Positions 28,191 to 37,917 of a stretch of DNA of 64,000 nt are shown here, in pieces. The position numbers were made by a program, and so were the translations under genes. The stretch comes from Bacteriovoracaceae bacterium (GTDB lineage: Bacteria > Bdellovibrionota > Bacteriovoracia > Bacteriovoracales > Bacteriovoracaceae): contig JAOHMI010000003.1 in the NCBI GenBank assembly GCA_028101965.1, positions 1 to 64,000 of the forward strand. Direction: 5' to 3'. Within the stretch, counting starts at the first letter, position 1. Each line of letters starts with the position of its first letter. The notes under the pieces are model-generated. The model worked only from the letters and a program-made list of their open reading frames with translations. It was not told the DNA's origin and searched no databases.

Positions 28191-29285
28191 ATGGAATTCG
28201 TAATTAAAAATTTTATTGAGGTTTTATCATCCGCAGCGGATTTTCTGTTTCCGATGATGGTCTTGGCTTTTATGGCCGGAGTGATTCTGCGGGTGTTAAT
28301 TCATTATACCGTGCAAAGACAAGATTGGTTCACCAGAAACTTTGAAAAAAGGACGCGTAAGTTTTTAGAGGAAAGATCATTTAAAAATTATGATTCTTTT
28401 TATATAACGACAAAAACATTACTAGAGAAGACTTATTACGAACTTTTTATATTTCGTGCTATAAATAAAAGAAGAAATCCTGATGTTATCCTGGATATGA
28501 GTGATCGTCTTTTTTTAATTCAGCATGGTACTGCGTTTTTCGTGGGTGAAACTCTAAGAAATATTAAATTTTGGAAGTATGGTGATAAAGATCCTCGATT
28601 TAAAGATTCCTCTATTAATATATTAAAAAATAATCCATGCTTTAATCGTGCAATTGGGGTCTTTCCAGTTGGTCCTTTTACAGATATTTTAAATTTATTA
28701 CCAGGCATCTTCTTAGTTGGAGGCATTTTTGGGACCTTCTTAGGAATAATGGCCGCTTTACCTGAACTGCAAGGAATGGACATGGCCGATATTGAATCCT
28801 CTCAAAAAGTAATGGGACGATTTTTAGATAGTATTTCATTTTCCATGAGTACTTCTATTATGGGGATTCTTCTTTCTGTAACCATGAACGTGATTAATAC
28901 CATTTTAAATCCAGAGAAATTATTTCTAAATATTGTAGAAAGATTGGAAGCAACTCTTGAGATTATTTGGGACTCTTGTGAGCACAATACCTTGCCCAAA
29001 AATATTGAAAACTTTGACGAAAATCGTGATTCTATTGATGTTTTAGCAGAAGAGGCAATTAAAAAAGAAATGAGTGAACAAAAAAAACGTTTAAGCTGGG
29101 GATCAGGCAACCCAGATGAGAAGACTGAAAAAGTTATTGAAGAGGTAAAAGCTGGATTGTCTATGAATACAGAAAATCCAGATAATGAAGGTCCAGAAGA
29201 AGCTGTTCACGCCTCAGGGCAAGAGAGTTTACCTGGTATGTCTGAAGACGACACTTCTGATGAAGAAAATAAAAAAGCTTCTTAA
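28191..29285 (+). CDS. MotA/TolQ/ZorA-like proton-channel subunit
   Basis: Three transmembrane segments are visible: about 17-38, 166-190 (LPGIFLVGGIFGTFLGIMAAL) and 212-238 (LDSISFSMSTSIMGILLSVT). The G-x-GTFLGI and SMSTSIMGI stretches are the channel-lining signatures shared by MotA, TolQ/ExbB and ZorA. A cytoplasmic domain lies between helices 1 and 2, and an acidic, disordered-looking tail of about 90 residues ends the protein. It starts 14 bp after the MotB-like gene, so the pair should form an ion-driven stator complex. Confidence 0.82.
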   Translation: MEFVIKNFIEVLSSAADFLFPMMVLAFMAGVILRVLIHYTVQRQDWFTRNFEKRTRKFLEERSFKNYDSFYITTKTLLEKTYYELFIFRAINKRRNPDVILDMSDRLFLIQHGTAFFVGETLRNIKFWKYGDKDPRFKDSSINILKNNPCFNRAIGVFPVGPFTDILNLLPGIFLVGGIFGTFLGIMAALPELQGMDMADIESSQKVMGRFLDSISFSMSTSIMGILLSVTMNVINTILNPEKLFLNIVERLEATLEIIWDSCEHNTLPKNIENFDENRDSIDVLAEEAIKKEMSEQKKRLSWGSGNPDEKTEKVIEEVKAGLSMNTENPDNEGPEEAVHASGQESLPGMSEDDTSDEENKKAS

Positions 29286-29477
29286 TATCAACTATTAGAC
29301 TAATGCCTGTTAAGGGATTGAGTTTATTTACCTAAATTGTTTTCCATACTAGAAAACTCAGTTACAAATACTATAATTTTTCAATATTTAGCCGATTAGT
29401 ATAATGCCCGCTAGAAGTGGGTGTATTTAATTTTTAATTAGGTACTAGATTATTTTGAAAAATGGAGTTTTCGATTA

Positions 29478-32400
29478 ATGGATAATGGTAAATCCATCAT
29501 TCTACTGATCTATCAGTTTGGGGTTAAGACAGAAATTGATTTGTCTCATAATCCTTTTTTGGTTGGGCGTAAAGGAGCAAAAGTTGATTTTGATATTGAC
29601 TGTGATTCTTTGAGCCGAAAACATGTACATCTCTATTATGAAGATCATCAAGTTAAAGTTAAAGATTTAGGTACTACAAATGGTACTTATATTAATGCTA
29701 ATAAAATAAAGGCACATAAAAAGTATCCATTGTCTCTGTCGGATGAATTAAGGTTAGGGAAAAAAGATATTTTTATTAGTTATCGAATCAAGGAATCTAG
29801 CAAATCGCCTCCGGCCACACCTATTTCCCTTTTAAATCAAGATCAAACTGCAATAACAGATAATCCTCTAATTCAAACATCACAGTTTAAATTAGAGGAG
29901 CTTGGCTTTAAAGAGAAAGAAACAGATCTATTATCTCCTCAAAACCCAGGATTATTCGTTGTTGATAAAGATAACTTAACAAGTACTTCAATCGAAATCA
30001 TGAATAATTTGAATAAAGATAATAATTTTGTTGAAGAGTATGAAAATGAATTAAAAAATTTATATGAGAAAAAATACAAAGCTAAAGAAGAGAAGTTAAA
30101 ACTTCTCTTGCAAAAAGAAATTGAAGAAGAAGAAATTGTTGCAAAAGAGCGTGCTTTAAAACTTAATATGCAATCAAAAATACAAGCAGATAAAATTCTC
30201 AAACAAGCCCATTCGAAAATTGCTGAAGAAAAGAATCAGCATGAAGAAGGTTTATCGAAAATAAAGAAAAAGCATGCGGTTTTGTCTGACTCATTCGTTG
30301 ATCTTTCAGCAGAATTAAAGAAGCTTACAAAAAATCGAGATTCAATCGAAGCCTTAATTTATGAATTACAACGAGATGAGTCAACTCTTAAAAATAAAAT
30401 CTATGATCTTACTGATAAAAAAGAAAAAATGGAGCAAGAAAAAAGTGAGCTTAAAAAAGATGTCGATTCAATTTATGAGAAAAAATTAATCGCGGCAAGA
30501 GAACTAGAAGAGACAAAGCTTGAGCGAAACTCAATTAAAATAGAATTAGAAAACTCATATCGTGAACTTGAGAATGAGAGAGGGAAGTTTGAAAAAACAA
30601 AAATTGAAGTTGAGGAAAAAGAAGCAGAATTAAAGGAAAAGGAAGAAAAGCAATACGAACGTAAAATGGAACTTATCAATGAAGGGGAGAGAAAAAGAGA
30701 CGAGCTAATTAAATCTGGCGAGGAGTTTGAGAACGAAGTTAAAAGAAAAGCACAAGAGCAGGCTGAAAAAATTACACTTGAAGCAAATGAAAGAAGCGAA
30801 GATATTGTTAATAAAATGAGGGAAGAGTCACAGAATATTTTGGAGAAATCTCGGCAAGAAGCTGCTTCGCTAACTGAAAAAGTTAAAAAAGAGAGTGAAA
30901 AACTTATTAATGATACTAAGCTGAGTTGTGAAATTCGCGAGAAGAACAGTTTAGAGCAAGCAGAAAGAACCATAGAAGCTTCTAAAGCTGAAGCGAATAA
31001 CTATTACGAAAATCGAGTTTCTAAAGCAGATGAATACTATTCTCAGAAGAAGAATAGCTCTGAAGAGTATTTTCAAAAGAAGACGAATGAAGCCGATAGT
31101 TACCATCGAGACAAAACCTCAAAAGCTGATAAATACGAAGCTGAGAAACAAGCGATCGGAGATCAATACGAAAAAAAGAAAAAAGAGAAAGCAGATCAAT
31201 ATGAAACTCGTGTAATAGAAAAAGCGAACCAATATGAAAAAAATAAAAAGAATGAAGCTGATAGTCTCTTTTCGAGCACCAAAGAGAAAGCTGATACATA
31301 CCATAAAAATAAACTAGAAGAAGCCGATAAAAAATTTAACTTGAGCATGGATGAGTTGAAGAATAAATCAGAAGAAATTGTAAATAAAAGTAAAAGTACT
31401 GGGGAGAATATTGTAGCTCAAGCAACCAAAGAAGCTCAGAGAATGCTTGGAAAGGTAAATCAACAAATTAAAGATGAAAAAAAATCATTGGAAGAGGATT
31501 TATTTATTCTTCGAGAACAGGAATCTAGCCTAAGTAAAGAAGTGGAAAGTGGAAGAAAGCATCTCAAGATGAAATTAGAAGAAGCTGACGATTTAGCCCA
31601 GTCAATTAAAATGGAAGCAACAGAGAAAGCGGCGACAATTATAGCAGATGCTCAGATCGAAGAGAAATTAGCTAAAGATAAAGTTCAAGACCTACAAAAA
31701 GTTATTGAAGAGGCCAGACAAGAAGCAGAAGCAGAAAGAAACGAAATGATCGAAGTGGCGAAAAAACAAGCTGATAAGATGATACTTAAAGCTGAAACAG
31801 ATATTAAAAAATCCGTTCATGAATCTAAATCAGTCATTAAGAAAATTGAAGAAGAGGTTGAAAAAAGAAAAGTAAATCTACAAATTGGGTATAAAGAGAG
31901 TCAAAACAGGTTAAAAGAAAGGTTGAAGCTAGAAGAACAAAAGTTGAGGAAGGACTATCGAAAGGTAATAACAGAAAATTTAAAATCACTTTTTTCGAGT
32001 TACTTGACTGAGAATAAGTCCCAACTAGGTAATTTATCCGCTTTTAGAAAAAAAGAACAAGTGCTTAAAGATGTTGAGCATTTGATTACAGAGTCACTCG
32101 ATGGAAATACAAATGAAGCAATGAATACTGGCGTCATGAAGCATTTAGCCTTGAAAAAGGAAACCCTGGATAAAGAAAAGCAATTTTATAAAAAAATTGG
32201 CCTTGGTGTCGGCGTAGCAGCAGCCCTTAGTTTAATCATATACTTTATTGGTCAATGGAATATATCGGAAGATTTGGCTAATCGGAAAACGGCCAGTGAT
32301 AGCTATTTGGACACTCTCGAAAAGGAAAGAAGCCAAAAGAAATATTATGAACCGAAGCAAGATAAAGAGTATAAAGAAACTTTTTATGAAAATTATCTTT

Positions 32401-32756
32401 ACACAAAGAGTTTCCCCGAGTTTTTTAGGGGGGAGTTTTTCCAAGACTCTTGGATCATTGATCTTAGTTCATTCTTATTGGATGACTTAGAATTAGATGA
32501 AAACAGTATTGTTCGTTATATGAGTGAAGAAGCGAAGTTATTTAGTGACTTTTCCGAACTGTATAAAAAAATTGAGGCGGATAAACCAAAACAGGGAATA
32601 GAGGCTCTTCGTTTGCGTGAAAACTCCTTTAATCAAAAAGTTACTAAAATATTTGATGGTTCATACAACTTCTCGCGCTATTTGAAATTTCGTAAAAAGT
32701 TTTATCAGGAAAAAGTTAGAGAGTGGAAATTTCACAATAGGAAAAGAGAAAAATAA
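29478..32756 (+). CDS. FHA-domain, giant coiled-coil, tail-anchored membrane protein
   Basis: Residues about 8-103 are a forkhead-associated domain with all phosphothreonine-pocket residues (Gly30-Arg31, Ser46-Arg47-Lys48-His49, Asn68-Gly69-Thr70). Around 170-865 is nearly unbroken Glu/Lys/Ala coiled coil, much of it in 11-residue periods. A single transmembrane helix lies near 906-927 (GVGVAAALSLIIYFIG), with about 165 residues beyond it, presumably periplasmic. There is no N-terminal signal, so the FHA head should be cytoplasmic. It follows the MotA-like gene on the same strand after 192 bp and probably belongs to the same machine. Confidence 0.82.
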   Translation: MDNGKSIILLIYQFGVKTEIDLSHNPFLVGRKGAKVDFDIDCDSLSRKHVHLYYEDHQVKVKDLGTTNGTYINANKIKAHKKYPLSLSDELRLGKKDIFISYRIKESSKSPPATPISLLNQDQTAITDNPLIQTSQFKLEELGFKEKETDLLSPQNPGLFVVDKDNLTSTSIEIMNNLNKDNNFVEEYENELKNLYEKKYKAKEEKLKLLLQKEIEEEEIVAKERALKLNMQSKIQADKILKQAHSKIAEEKNQHEEGLSKIKKKHAVLSDSFVDLSAELKKLTKNRDSIEALIYELQRDESTLKNKIYDLTDKKEKMEQEKSELKKDVDSIYEKKLIAARELEETKLERNSIKIELENSYRELENERGKFEKTKIEVEEKEAELKEKEEKQYERKMELINEGERKRDELIKSGEEFENEVKRKAQEQAEKITLEANERSEDIVNKMREESQNILEKSRQEAASLTEKVKKESEKLINDTKLSCEIREKNSLEQAERTIEASKAEANNYYENRVSKADEYYSQKKNSSEEYFQKKTNEADSYHRDKTSKADKYEAEKQAIGDQYEKKKKEKADQYETRVIEKANQYEKNKKNEADSLFSSTKEKADTYHKNKLEEADKKFNLSMDELKNKSEEIVNKSKSTGENIVAQATKEAQRMLGKVNQQIKDEKKSLEEDLFILREQESSLSKEVESGRKHLKMKLEEADDLAQSIKMEATEKAATIIADAQIEEKLAKDKVQDLQKVIEEARQEAEAERNEMIEVAKKQADKMILKAETDIKKSVHESKSVIKKIEEEVEKRKVNLQIGYKESQNRLKERLKLEEQKLRKDYRKVITENLKSLFSSYLTENKSQLGNLSAFRKKEQVLKDVEHLITESLDGNTNEAMNTGVMKHLALKKETLDKEKQFYKKIGLGVGVAAALSLIIYFIGQWNISEDLANRKTASDSYLDTLEKERSQKKYYEPKQDKEYKETFYENYLYTKSFPEFFRGEFFQDSWIIDLSSFLLDDLELDENSIVRYMSEEAKLFSDFSELYKKIEADKPKQGIEALRLRENSFNQKVTKIFDGSYNFSRYLKFRKKFYQEKVREWKFHNRKREK
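31026..31355 (+). repeat. Ten tandem 11-residue (hendecad) repeats in the FHA protein
   Basis: Residues 517-626 divide without gaps into ten 11-residue units such as ADSYHRDKTSK, ADQYETRVIEK, ANQYEKNKKNE and ADTYHKNKLEE, with Ala-Asp at positions 1-2 and an aromatic at 4. A further unit (ANNYYENRVSK) lies immediately before. Hendecads favour right-handed or straight coiled coils. The DNA copies are diverged (33-bp period), so this is not a recent expansion. Confidence 0.8.
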
Positions 32757-32758
32757 AT

Positions 32759-33400
32759 TTATTTTCCCTTGAGAAGTACAGGGAGATTTTTTATAAAAGT
32801 TCTAAAGTGAGATTGTATTTGTTTTGATTTTCTCACGAATTTTTTATTTTTTAAATCAAAGTAGGAAGAATGCGACCAATAATCCCCTAGTTTTGGGAAT
32901 TGAATATAGAGTATTGATATAAACTTAACGTGCTCAAAGTTTGTCGGTTTAATAAACATTGGACTGGAAAGACACTTTTCTTTTGATAAGTTATGATCAG
33001 ATAATTGAAAATCTTTATTGTCTTCTGTGAGTTGTTCACAAAAATTTATTTTTTCCTCTTGGGATATAATATTTTTTCCCGGGACATAATAGCTATTGCA
33101 AGTTGAAACTCTTTCTTCATCATCTTCTTCATAAGTATCATCAGTCACTATTGGGTTATCCAGATCAATTTGGCATATGATAATACTTGAAGGGTTTAAG
33201 GGAAAAGAGTACCCGTAGAGATTATTTTTATTCGAATCTAGGTCTGAATGAACCTTACCTTCCAAGCATATGGCTTTAGAAATAGTAAGGCTAGATTGTT
33301 CCGAATTTATGGCAGAGCATATTTGATTTTTTAATTCAGCATTTGAAAATAGATTAAATGTGAATAGAGAAAAGATTAAAAGTAAAATTATCTTCAACAT
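32759..33400 (-). CDS. Secreted protein of unknown function (213 aa)
   Basis: A signal peptide (MLKIILLLIFSLFTFNLFSNA) precedes a mature region with several cysteines (QICSAIN, ICLEG, ICQID, STCNSY, NFCEQL, KCLSS). An acidic EDDEE patch lies in the middle. The gene converges on the FHA protein gene, with two bases between the stops. No family is recognised. Confidence 0.65.
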   Translation of the reverse strand: MLKIILLLIFSLFTFNLFSNAELKNQICSAINSEQSSLTISKAICLEGKVHSDLDSNKNNLYGYSFPLNPSSIIICQIDLDNPIVTDDTYEEDDEERVSTCNSYYVPGKNIISQEEKINFCEQLTEDNKDFQLSDHNLSKEKCLSSPMFIKPTNFEHVKFISILYIQFPKLGDYWSHSSYFDLKNKKFVRKSKQIQSHFRTFIKNLPVLLKGK

Positions 33401-33531
33401 CGTTCTTATCCTACTAATTTATGCTTGTCTAAAGTATGGCATTGCTAATATATATATAAAACAAAAAGAATTATATTTTGAAACAAAAATGTAATTAATC
33501 TAAAGATTATTGTAATTATGAAGGAGCACTT

Positions 33532-34161
33532 ATGAGTATTATTGATGACTTAAGTTGGAGATATGCAACAAAAGAATTTGATTCGGAAAAAAAATTGTCT
33601 AATGAGCAACTCAACTCTTTGCTAGAATCTTTAAGATTATCTGCTTCATCATTTGGTCTGCAGCCTTGGAAATTTGTTGTGGTTGATAAACAAGAACAAA
33701 AAGAAAAATTGTTAGCGCATAGCTGGAATCAAAGACAAGTGGTTGATGCTTCTCATGTAATTGTGCTCTGTCGTCCAACTAAATTTGGAGAAGAGGATGT
33801 AATTAAATTTGTTAAATGTACTGCAGAAATGAGAAATCAAGAAATTGAATCTCTGGAAGGCTTTAAGAAAGTAATGGTTGGATTTCTTTCACGAATGGAT
33901 GAAGCGTCTATCAATGCGTGGATGAAGAATCAAATATATATTGCCTTGGGGTCATTGCTAACAGTTGCCGCTCATCTTAAAATTGATGCTTGTCCAATGG
34001 AGGGCTTTATTGCTCCTAAGTATGATGAAGTGCTTGGTTTAGCCGATCATGGTTTAAGTTCTGTTGTGGTTTGTCCGGTTGGGTTCAGAAATGATAAAGA
34101 TAAGTACGCTAGCTTAGCAAAAATTCGATATACTCAAGATGAAACAGTTTTGAAATTATAA
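33532..34161 (+). CDS. Nitroreductase-family NAD(P)H-dependent flavoprotein
   Basis: AGGAG lies seven to eight bases before ATG 33532. The protein begins with the nitroreductase pattern RYATKEFDSEKKLSNEQL, then LRLSASSFGLQPWKFVVV (FMN-binding) and ends with VVCPVGFRNDKDKYA. The 209-residue length and motifs resemble NfsB/YdgI-type enzymes that reduce nitroaromatics or quinones. The physiological substrate is unknown. Confidence 0.9.
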   Translation: MSIIDDLSWRYATKEFDSEKKLSNEQLNSLLESLRLSASSFGLQPWKFVVVDKQEQKEKLLAHSWNQRQVVDASHVIVLCRPTKFGEEDVIKFVKCTAEMRNQEIESLEGFKKVMVGFLSRMDEASINAWMKNQIYIALGSLLTVAAHLKIDACPMEGFIAPKYDEVLGLADHGLSSVVVCPVGFRNDKDKYASLAKIRYTQDETVLKL

Positions 34162-34175
34162 GGACTGGATAATAA

Positions 34176-34466
34176 TCAGGCAGCCTTATTGGCTTCATTG
34201 TTATCAAAGATTAAGTGTAATTGATCTTCTAATTCTTGATCAAAACCATCATGTTCAATTAATGTGAATTTTGCATCAGTGTGAAACCATCTTAAGCTAA
34301 ATTTCTTATGGTTAATCTCCTCACACTCATAGGAGTCTAATTTCTTAGATGGTCCATACACTATGGTCAGATTTACCCATATTTCATGCATAAAGTCTGG
34401 TCGATCAAAGCTAATAGTATAGCTATTTTCTCTCTGACAATTTTTTTGTTTAGATTTAGTCCACAT
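34176..34466 (-). CDS. Hypothetical protein (96 aa)
   Basis: The small soluble protein has no signal peptide and no recognised domain. It converges with the nitroreductase gene 14 bp away. Codon composition is like that of its neighbours. The start at 34466 lies near AAAGAG upstream on the minus strand, which can serve as a weak binding site. Confidence 0.5.
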   Translation of the reverse strand: MWTKSKQKNCQRENSYTISFDRPDFMHEIWVNLTIVYGPSKKLDSYECEEINHKKFSLRWFHTDAKFTLIEHDGFDQELEDQLHLIFDNNEANKAA

Positions 34467-34740
34467 ATATAAGCTCTTTTCCTAAAGCTACTTTCGGTAG
34501 AAGTCATTGATTTCTTTAATTTCTAGGCTTAACTCTATTTGTCAGTTTTTAAGTATATAAAATTACATAATTTAGGCTTTTTATTGATATAGGCGAATCA
34601 AACAGTGTGTGAATTTTTTAGAGAGTGGGGTGTAATCCTTAAGCGAGTACTTGATGTAGCGCATAATGGGGTTATCCTAGGTTAATATTTTATTTTTCTA
34701 GGTAAAAAAAACCAAACCCCCTTGAAGACTAGAGAAGCTT

Positions 34741-35355
34741 ATGAATTTGTACAATTATTTCACCATTTATTTTAAAAACCTAAAATTGAACATTCCTGAT
34801 GAGGAAATTTATCGATTTTCGCAAATATTTTCGCTGAAAAAGCTAAAAAAAGGTGATTTTTTTGTTCGTGAAGGGGATATCACACCTCACATGGCTTTTA
34901 TAAAATCTGGGTTGGTTCGTTTTTATTATATTGATAGCAAGGGAAAAGAGCTGAACCAGACTTTTCATCGAGAGCATTCATTTGTAATGAATTATAATGC
35001 TGCTTTCAAGCAAATAGGCTCTCCTTTTTATATTCAAGCTTTAGAAGATTGTGAGATTATCTCTGGAAATTATAAAGAATTTGAATCTTTTTATGATATT
35101 CATCCATGCTGGGATCGAATGGTTAGAATCCTTGTTACGGAAAACTTTATGATCAAAGCAAAGCGAGAACAGGAATTTCTCCTTTATGATACAAAACATC
35201 GCTACGAGCATTTTTTAAGTGACCGTCATGATGTGGCCCCTAGGCTTTCTCAATATCATATTGCGATGTATCTTGGAGTGAACCCTTCTTCATTGAATAG
35301 AATTATCAAGCAAGCAAAAAAAGAATCTTCATCCCATGATAGCTTGGTAAGCTAG
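34741..35355 (+). CDS. Crp/Fnr-family transcriptional regulator
   Basis: A cyclic-nucleotide-binding-type beta barrel occupies residues 30-120 (KKGDFFVREGDITPHMAFIKSGLVRFYY). A C-terminal helix-turn-helix follows (RLSQYHIAMYLGVNPSSLNRIIK). The canonical cAMP-contact residues are not obvious, as in many Crp-like regulators of unknown ligand. Length is near 204, slightly short. No immediate target is evident. Confidence 0.85.
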   Translation: MNLYNYFTIYFKNLKLNIPDEEIYRFSQIFSLKKLKKGDFFVREGDITPHMAFIKSGLVRFYYIDSKGKELNQTFHREHSFVMNYNAAFKQIGSPFYIQALEDCEIISGNYKEFESFYDIHPCWDRMVRILVTENFMIKAKREQEFLLYDTKHRYEHFLSDRHDVAPRLSQYHIAMYLGVNPSSLNRIIKQAKKESSSHDSLVS

Positions 35356-35425
35356 TGCTAAAACCTCAATAATTTTGTTGTATGATTCTATTCTTATCTT
35401 GAATCGCCCATAGTACAATTATGTC

Positions 35426-36343
35426 ATGAGGAATCTTGTAAGATCTTATGCTAAACTTATTCTTTTCGGAGAATATTCTGTATTATACGGAGGGAAGGCA
35501 GTAGTTTTGCCTTTGAAGTTTTGGCAAGAGAGTCTATGGAACCCCCATGAAGAAATAGACGATAAAAAAATCAAAATTTCTAGTTTCCAAATGAATGAAA
35601 AAAAGCCTTTTTTTGAGTTAACTATATCTCTCGAGACATTAGGTAGGTCTCAACCTGGAAGTAGTTCCTCGCAGGTTTTCTTCAATGATTTACTTTATGC
35701 AGTCAAAAAATTAGATCAAAGCAAATTTGGGGCAGGTGAAATCGTAAATCGATTTAATTTCCATTTAAAATATGGGTTTGGTAGCTCCTCTACAAGTATT
35801 AAGAATATTTCATCTCTCTTTAATATTGATCCATGGAAGCTTTATTTTTCCGCAGTTAATGGCTCAGGAGCTGATTTAGCAGCAACTTTCTTCTCCCCAG
35901 GAAATATTGTTCTCTACACAAAAGATCCACTAACTATGAAGCAGGTCACTCCTCAGTGGGACGACATTTTTGAAAAGAGTTTGTTTATTTACCTTGGAAG
36001 TAAGGTTAGCTCTAAAAAAGAAATTGATCACCTTAATTTTAACTCAGAAAATAAGTTAATCTCTCAAATCGATAATATTATTCACCAGCTTTTTTCTGTA
36101 AATTCAATTGATAAGTTTATCCCACTATTAAAAAAGCATGAGCAACTAATTTCTCTGATCAATGGTCAAGAAGTTATTCAAGAGAAATTATTTTCAGACT
36201 TTCCAGGTGGAATAAAGTCTTTGGGAGCTTGGGGAGGGGATTATATTTGGGCCATATCAGAGAAAGACTTAGAGGATATAAAAACATATTTTAAAAATAA
36301 AAATTATAATCAGTTTTATTCATATCAGGAGTTAGTCAATTGA
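35426..36343 (+). CDS. GHMP kinase (mevalonate/phosphomevalonate kinase-like)
   Basis: The N-terminus (SYAKLILFGEYSVLYGGKAVVLPL) matches motif 1 of mevalonate and phosphomevalonate kinases, and YGFGSSSTSIKNISSL is the glycine/serine phosphate loop (motif 2). A motif 3-like stretch sits near SLGAWGGDYIWAI. Isoprenoid precursor phosphorylation is the best guess, but no other mevalonate genes are in view. Its stop overlaps the TTG start of the next gene (TTGA). Confidence 0.75.
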   Translation: MRNLVRSYAKLILFGEYSVLYGGKAVVLPLKFWQESLWNPHEEIDDKKIKISSFQMNEKKPFFELTISLETLGRSQPGSSSSQVFFNDLLYAVKKLDQSKFGAGEIVNRFNFHLKYGFGSSSTSIKNISSLFNIDPWKLYFSAVNGSGADLAATFFSPGNIVLYTKDPLTMKQVTPQWDDIFEKSLFIYLGSKVSSKKEIDHLNFNSENKLISQIDNIIHQLFSVNSIDKFIPLLKKHEQLISLINGQEVIQEKLFSDFPGGIKSLGAWGGDYIWAISEKDLEDIKTYFKNKNYNQFYSYQELVN

Positions 36344-37917
36344 GAATTCAATTTCTTTTAGGGTCAATTTTTTTCTTTATTATATTTATTGCACTAGGAT
36401 TTAAATGGGATATTTATTGGTCAATCGTTCTTTTTTATCTCCCTATTTTCCTTTTAGGTATCTATGATATGTTTCAAAAAAAACATGCGATTTGTCGCAA
36501 CTTTCCTGTAATTGGGCACTTTCGTTATATCTTTGAATCTATTCGGCCTGAAATTCAACAATATTTTGTTGAAAATTATGAAGATGGCAGACCATTTACT
36601 CGGGAAGAAAGATCAATCGTATACCAGCGTTCAAAAAAACAATTGGACAAGGTCCCTTTTGGAACACGAAAAAAAGTTTATGATGAAAATTATGAATGGA
36701 TGACTCACTCCTTAACTAAAGGGAAGGTCGATGAAGATTCTCTTTATGTTAAAGTTGGTTCATCTCAATGCCACCAACCTTATAAACTAAGCCTTCTAAA
36801 CATAAGTGCTATGAGTTATGGATCATTATCTAGCAGAGCAGTTGAGGCGTTAAATCAAGGAGCTCAACTTGGTCGTTTTGCTCATAATACTGGAGAGGGT
36901 GGAATTTCACCTTATCACCTAAAAGGAAAGGGTGATCTAATTTGGCAAATAGGCACAGGATATTTTGGAGCGAGAGACGCAGACGGAAATTTTTCAAAAG
37001 AAAAGTTTAAACAAAAAGCTAGCATGGATGCTGTAAAAATGATTGAAATAAAATTATCTCAAGGGGCTAAACCAGGGCATGGAGGAATCTTGCCAGCTGA
37101 AAAGGTAACAAAGGAGGTTGCAGAAATTAGAGGAGTCCCCGAAGGAGAAAGTGTTCTTTCTCCTCCAACCCATTCTGCTTTTAATGGTCCATCTGAATTA
37201 TTAGATTATGTACAGCTATTAAGAGAATTAAGTAATGGGAAACCAATTGGTTTTAAATTATGTTTAGGTCGAAAGTCAGAGCTGGTTTCAATAATTAAAA
37301 CAATTGTAGATCGAAAAATATTCCCTAACTTTATTACCTTGGACGGTGGAGAAGGAGGAACTGGTGCTGCACCCTTAGAGTTTACAAACTCCTTAGGAAC
37401 TCCCTTATATGATGCTTTAATTTTTTTACAAAACTTGCTAGTTGGATTTGGAGTAAAAAAAGAGATTACTGTGATTGTGGCTGGGAAGGTTATCTCAAGC
37501 TTTGATATGGCAAAACTTTTTTCTCTTGGTGCTGATTCGTGCTATTCGGCTAGAGGAATGATGTTTAGCTTAGGTTGTATTCAAGCTCTCCGTTGTCATA
37601 ATAATTCCTGTCCGACAGGAGTTGCGACACAGGATAAAAACCTTATCGCGGGTCTCGATGTTGAAGATAAAGCGAATAGAGTTTTTAGTTTTCATTTAAA
37701 CACTATTAAAACATTTTCAAAATTGCTTGAAGCTAGTGGGTGTTCGAAAGTTTCAGATTTAAAGCCAGATTATTTTTATCGACGCTTTTCAGGGGGGAAG
37801 GCTAAAAACTTCCGAGAAATTTATCCTGTTTGTGAAAATGAAGAATACATTAAAGAATCAATGCCCGATTATCTAAATCATTTATGGGAAACAGCAAAAA
37901 AGGACGCATTTGTTTGA
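36340..37917 (+). CDS. FMN-binding glutamate-synthase-family protein (membrane-anchored)
   Basis: Two N-terminal hydrophobic helices (LLGSIFFFIIFIALGF, VLFYLPIFLLGIY) precede a glutamate-synthase alpha/beta barrel: ISAMSYGSLSSRAVEALN, PGHGGILPAEKV, ITLDGGEGGTGAAP (FMN phosphate) and CHNNSCPTGVATQD with the 3Fe-4S cysteines. The amidotransferase domain of GltB is absent. Such stand-alone proteins occur widely and their donor is uncertain. It starts with TTG after AGGAG (36327-36331), overlapping the upstream stop. Confidence 0.88.
   Translation: MRIQFLLGSIFFFIIFIALGFKWDIYWSIVLFYLPIFLLGIYDMFQKKHAICRNFPVIGHFRYIFESIRPEIQQYFVENYEDGRPFTREERSIVYQRSKKQLDKVPFGTRKKVYDENYEWMTHSLTKGKVDEDSLYVKVGSSQCHQPYKLSLLNISAMSYGSLSSRAVEALNQGAQLGRFAHNTGEGGISPYHLKGKGDLIWQIGTGYFGARDADGNFSKEKFKQKASMDAVKMIEIKLSQGAKPGHGGILPAEKVTKEVAEIRGVPEGESVLSPPTHSAFNGPSELLDYVQLLRELSNGKPIGFKLCLGRKSELVSIIKTIVDRKIFPNFITLDGGEGGTGAAPLEFTNSLGTPLYDALIFLQNLLVGFGVKKEITVIVAGKVISSFDMAKLFSLGADSCYSARGMMFSLGCIQALRCHNNSCPTGVATQDKNLIAGLDVEDKANRVFSFHLNTIKTFSKLLEASGCSKVSDLKPDYFYRRFSGGKAKNFREIYPVCENEEYIKESMPDYLNHLWETAKKDAFV

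Noticed and set aside
30473-30973. 166-aa serine-rich frame antisense to the FHA protein
   Set aside because: Lies wholly within the Glu/Lys coiled-coil gene; the composition mirrors GAA/AAA codons read backwards and there is no start signal.
26203-32756. Zorya defence system
   Set aside because: The ZorA/ZorB-like pair is present, but no ZorC, ZorD or ZorE-like gene is near, and the FHA protein is unlike known Zorya parts.
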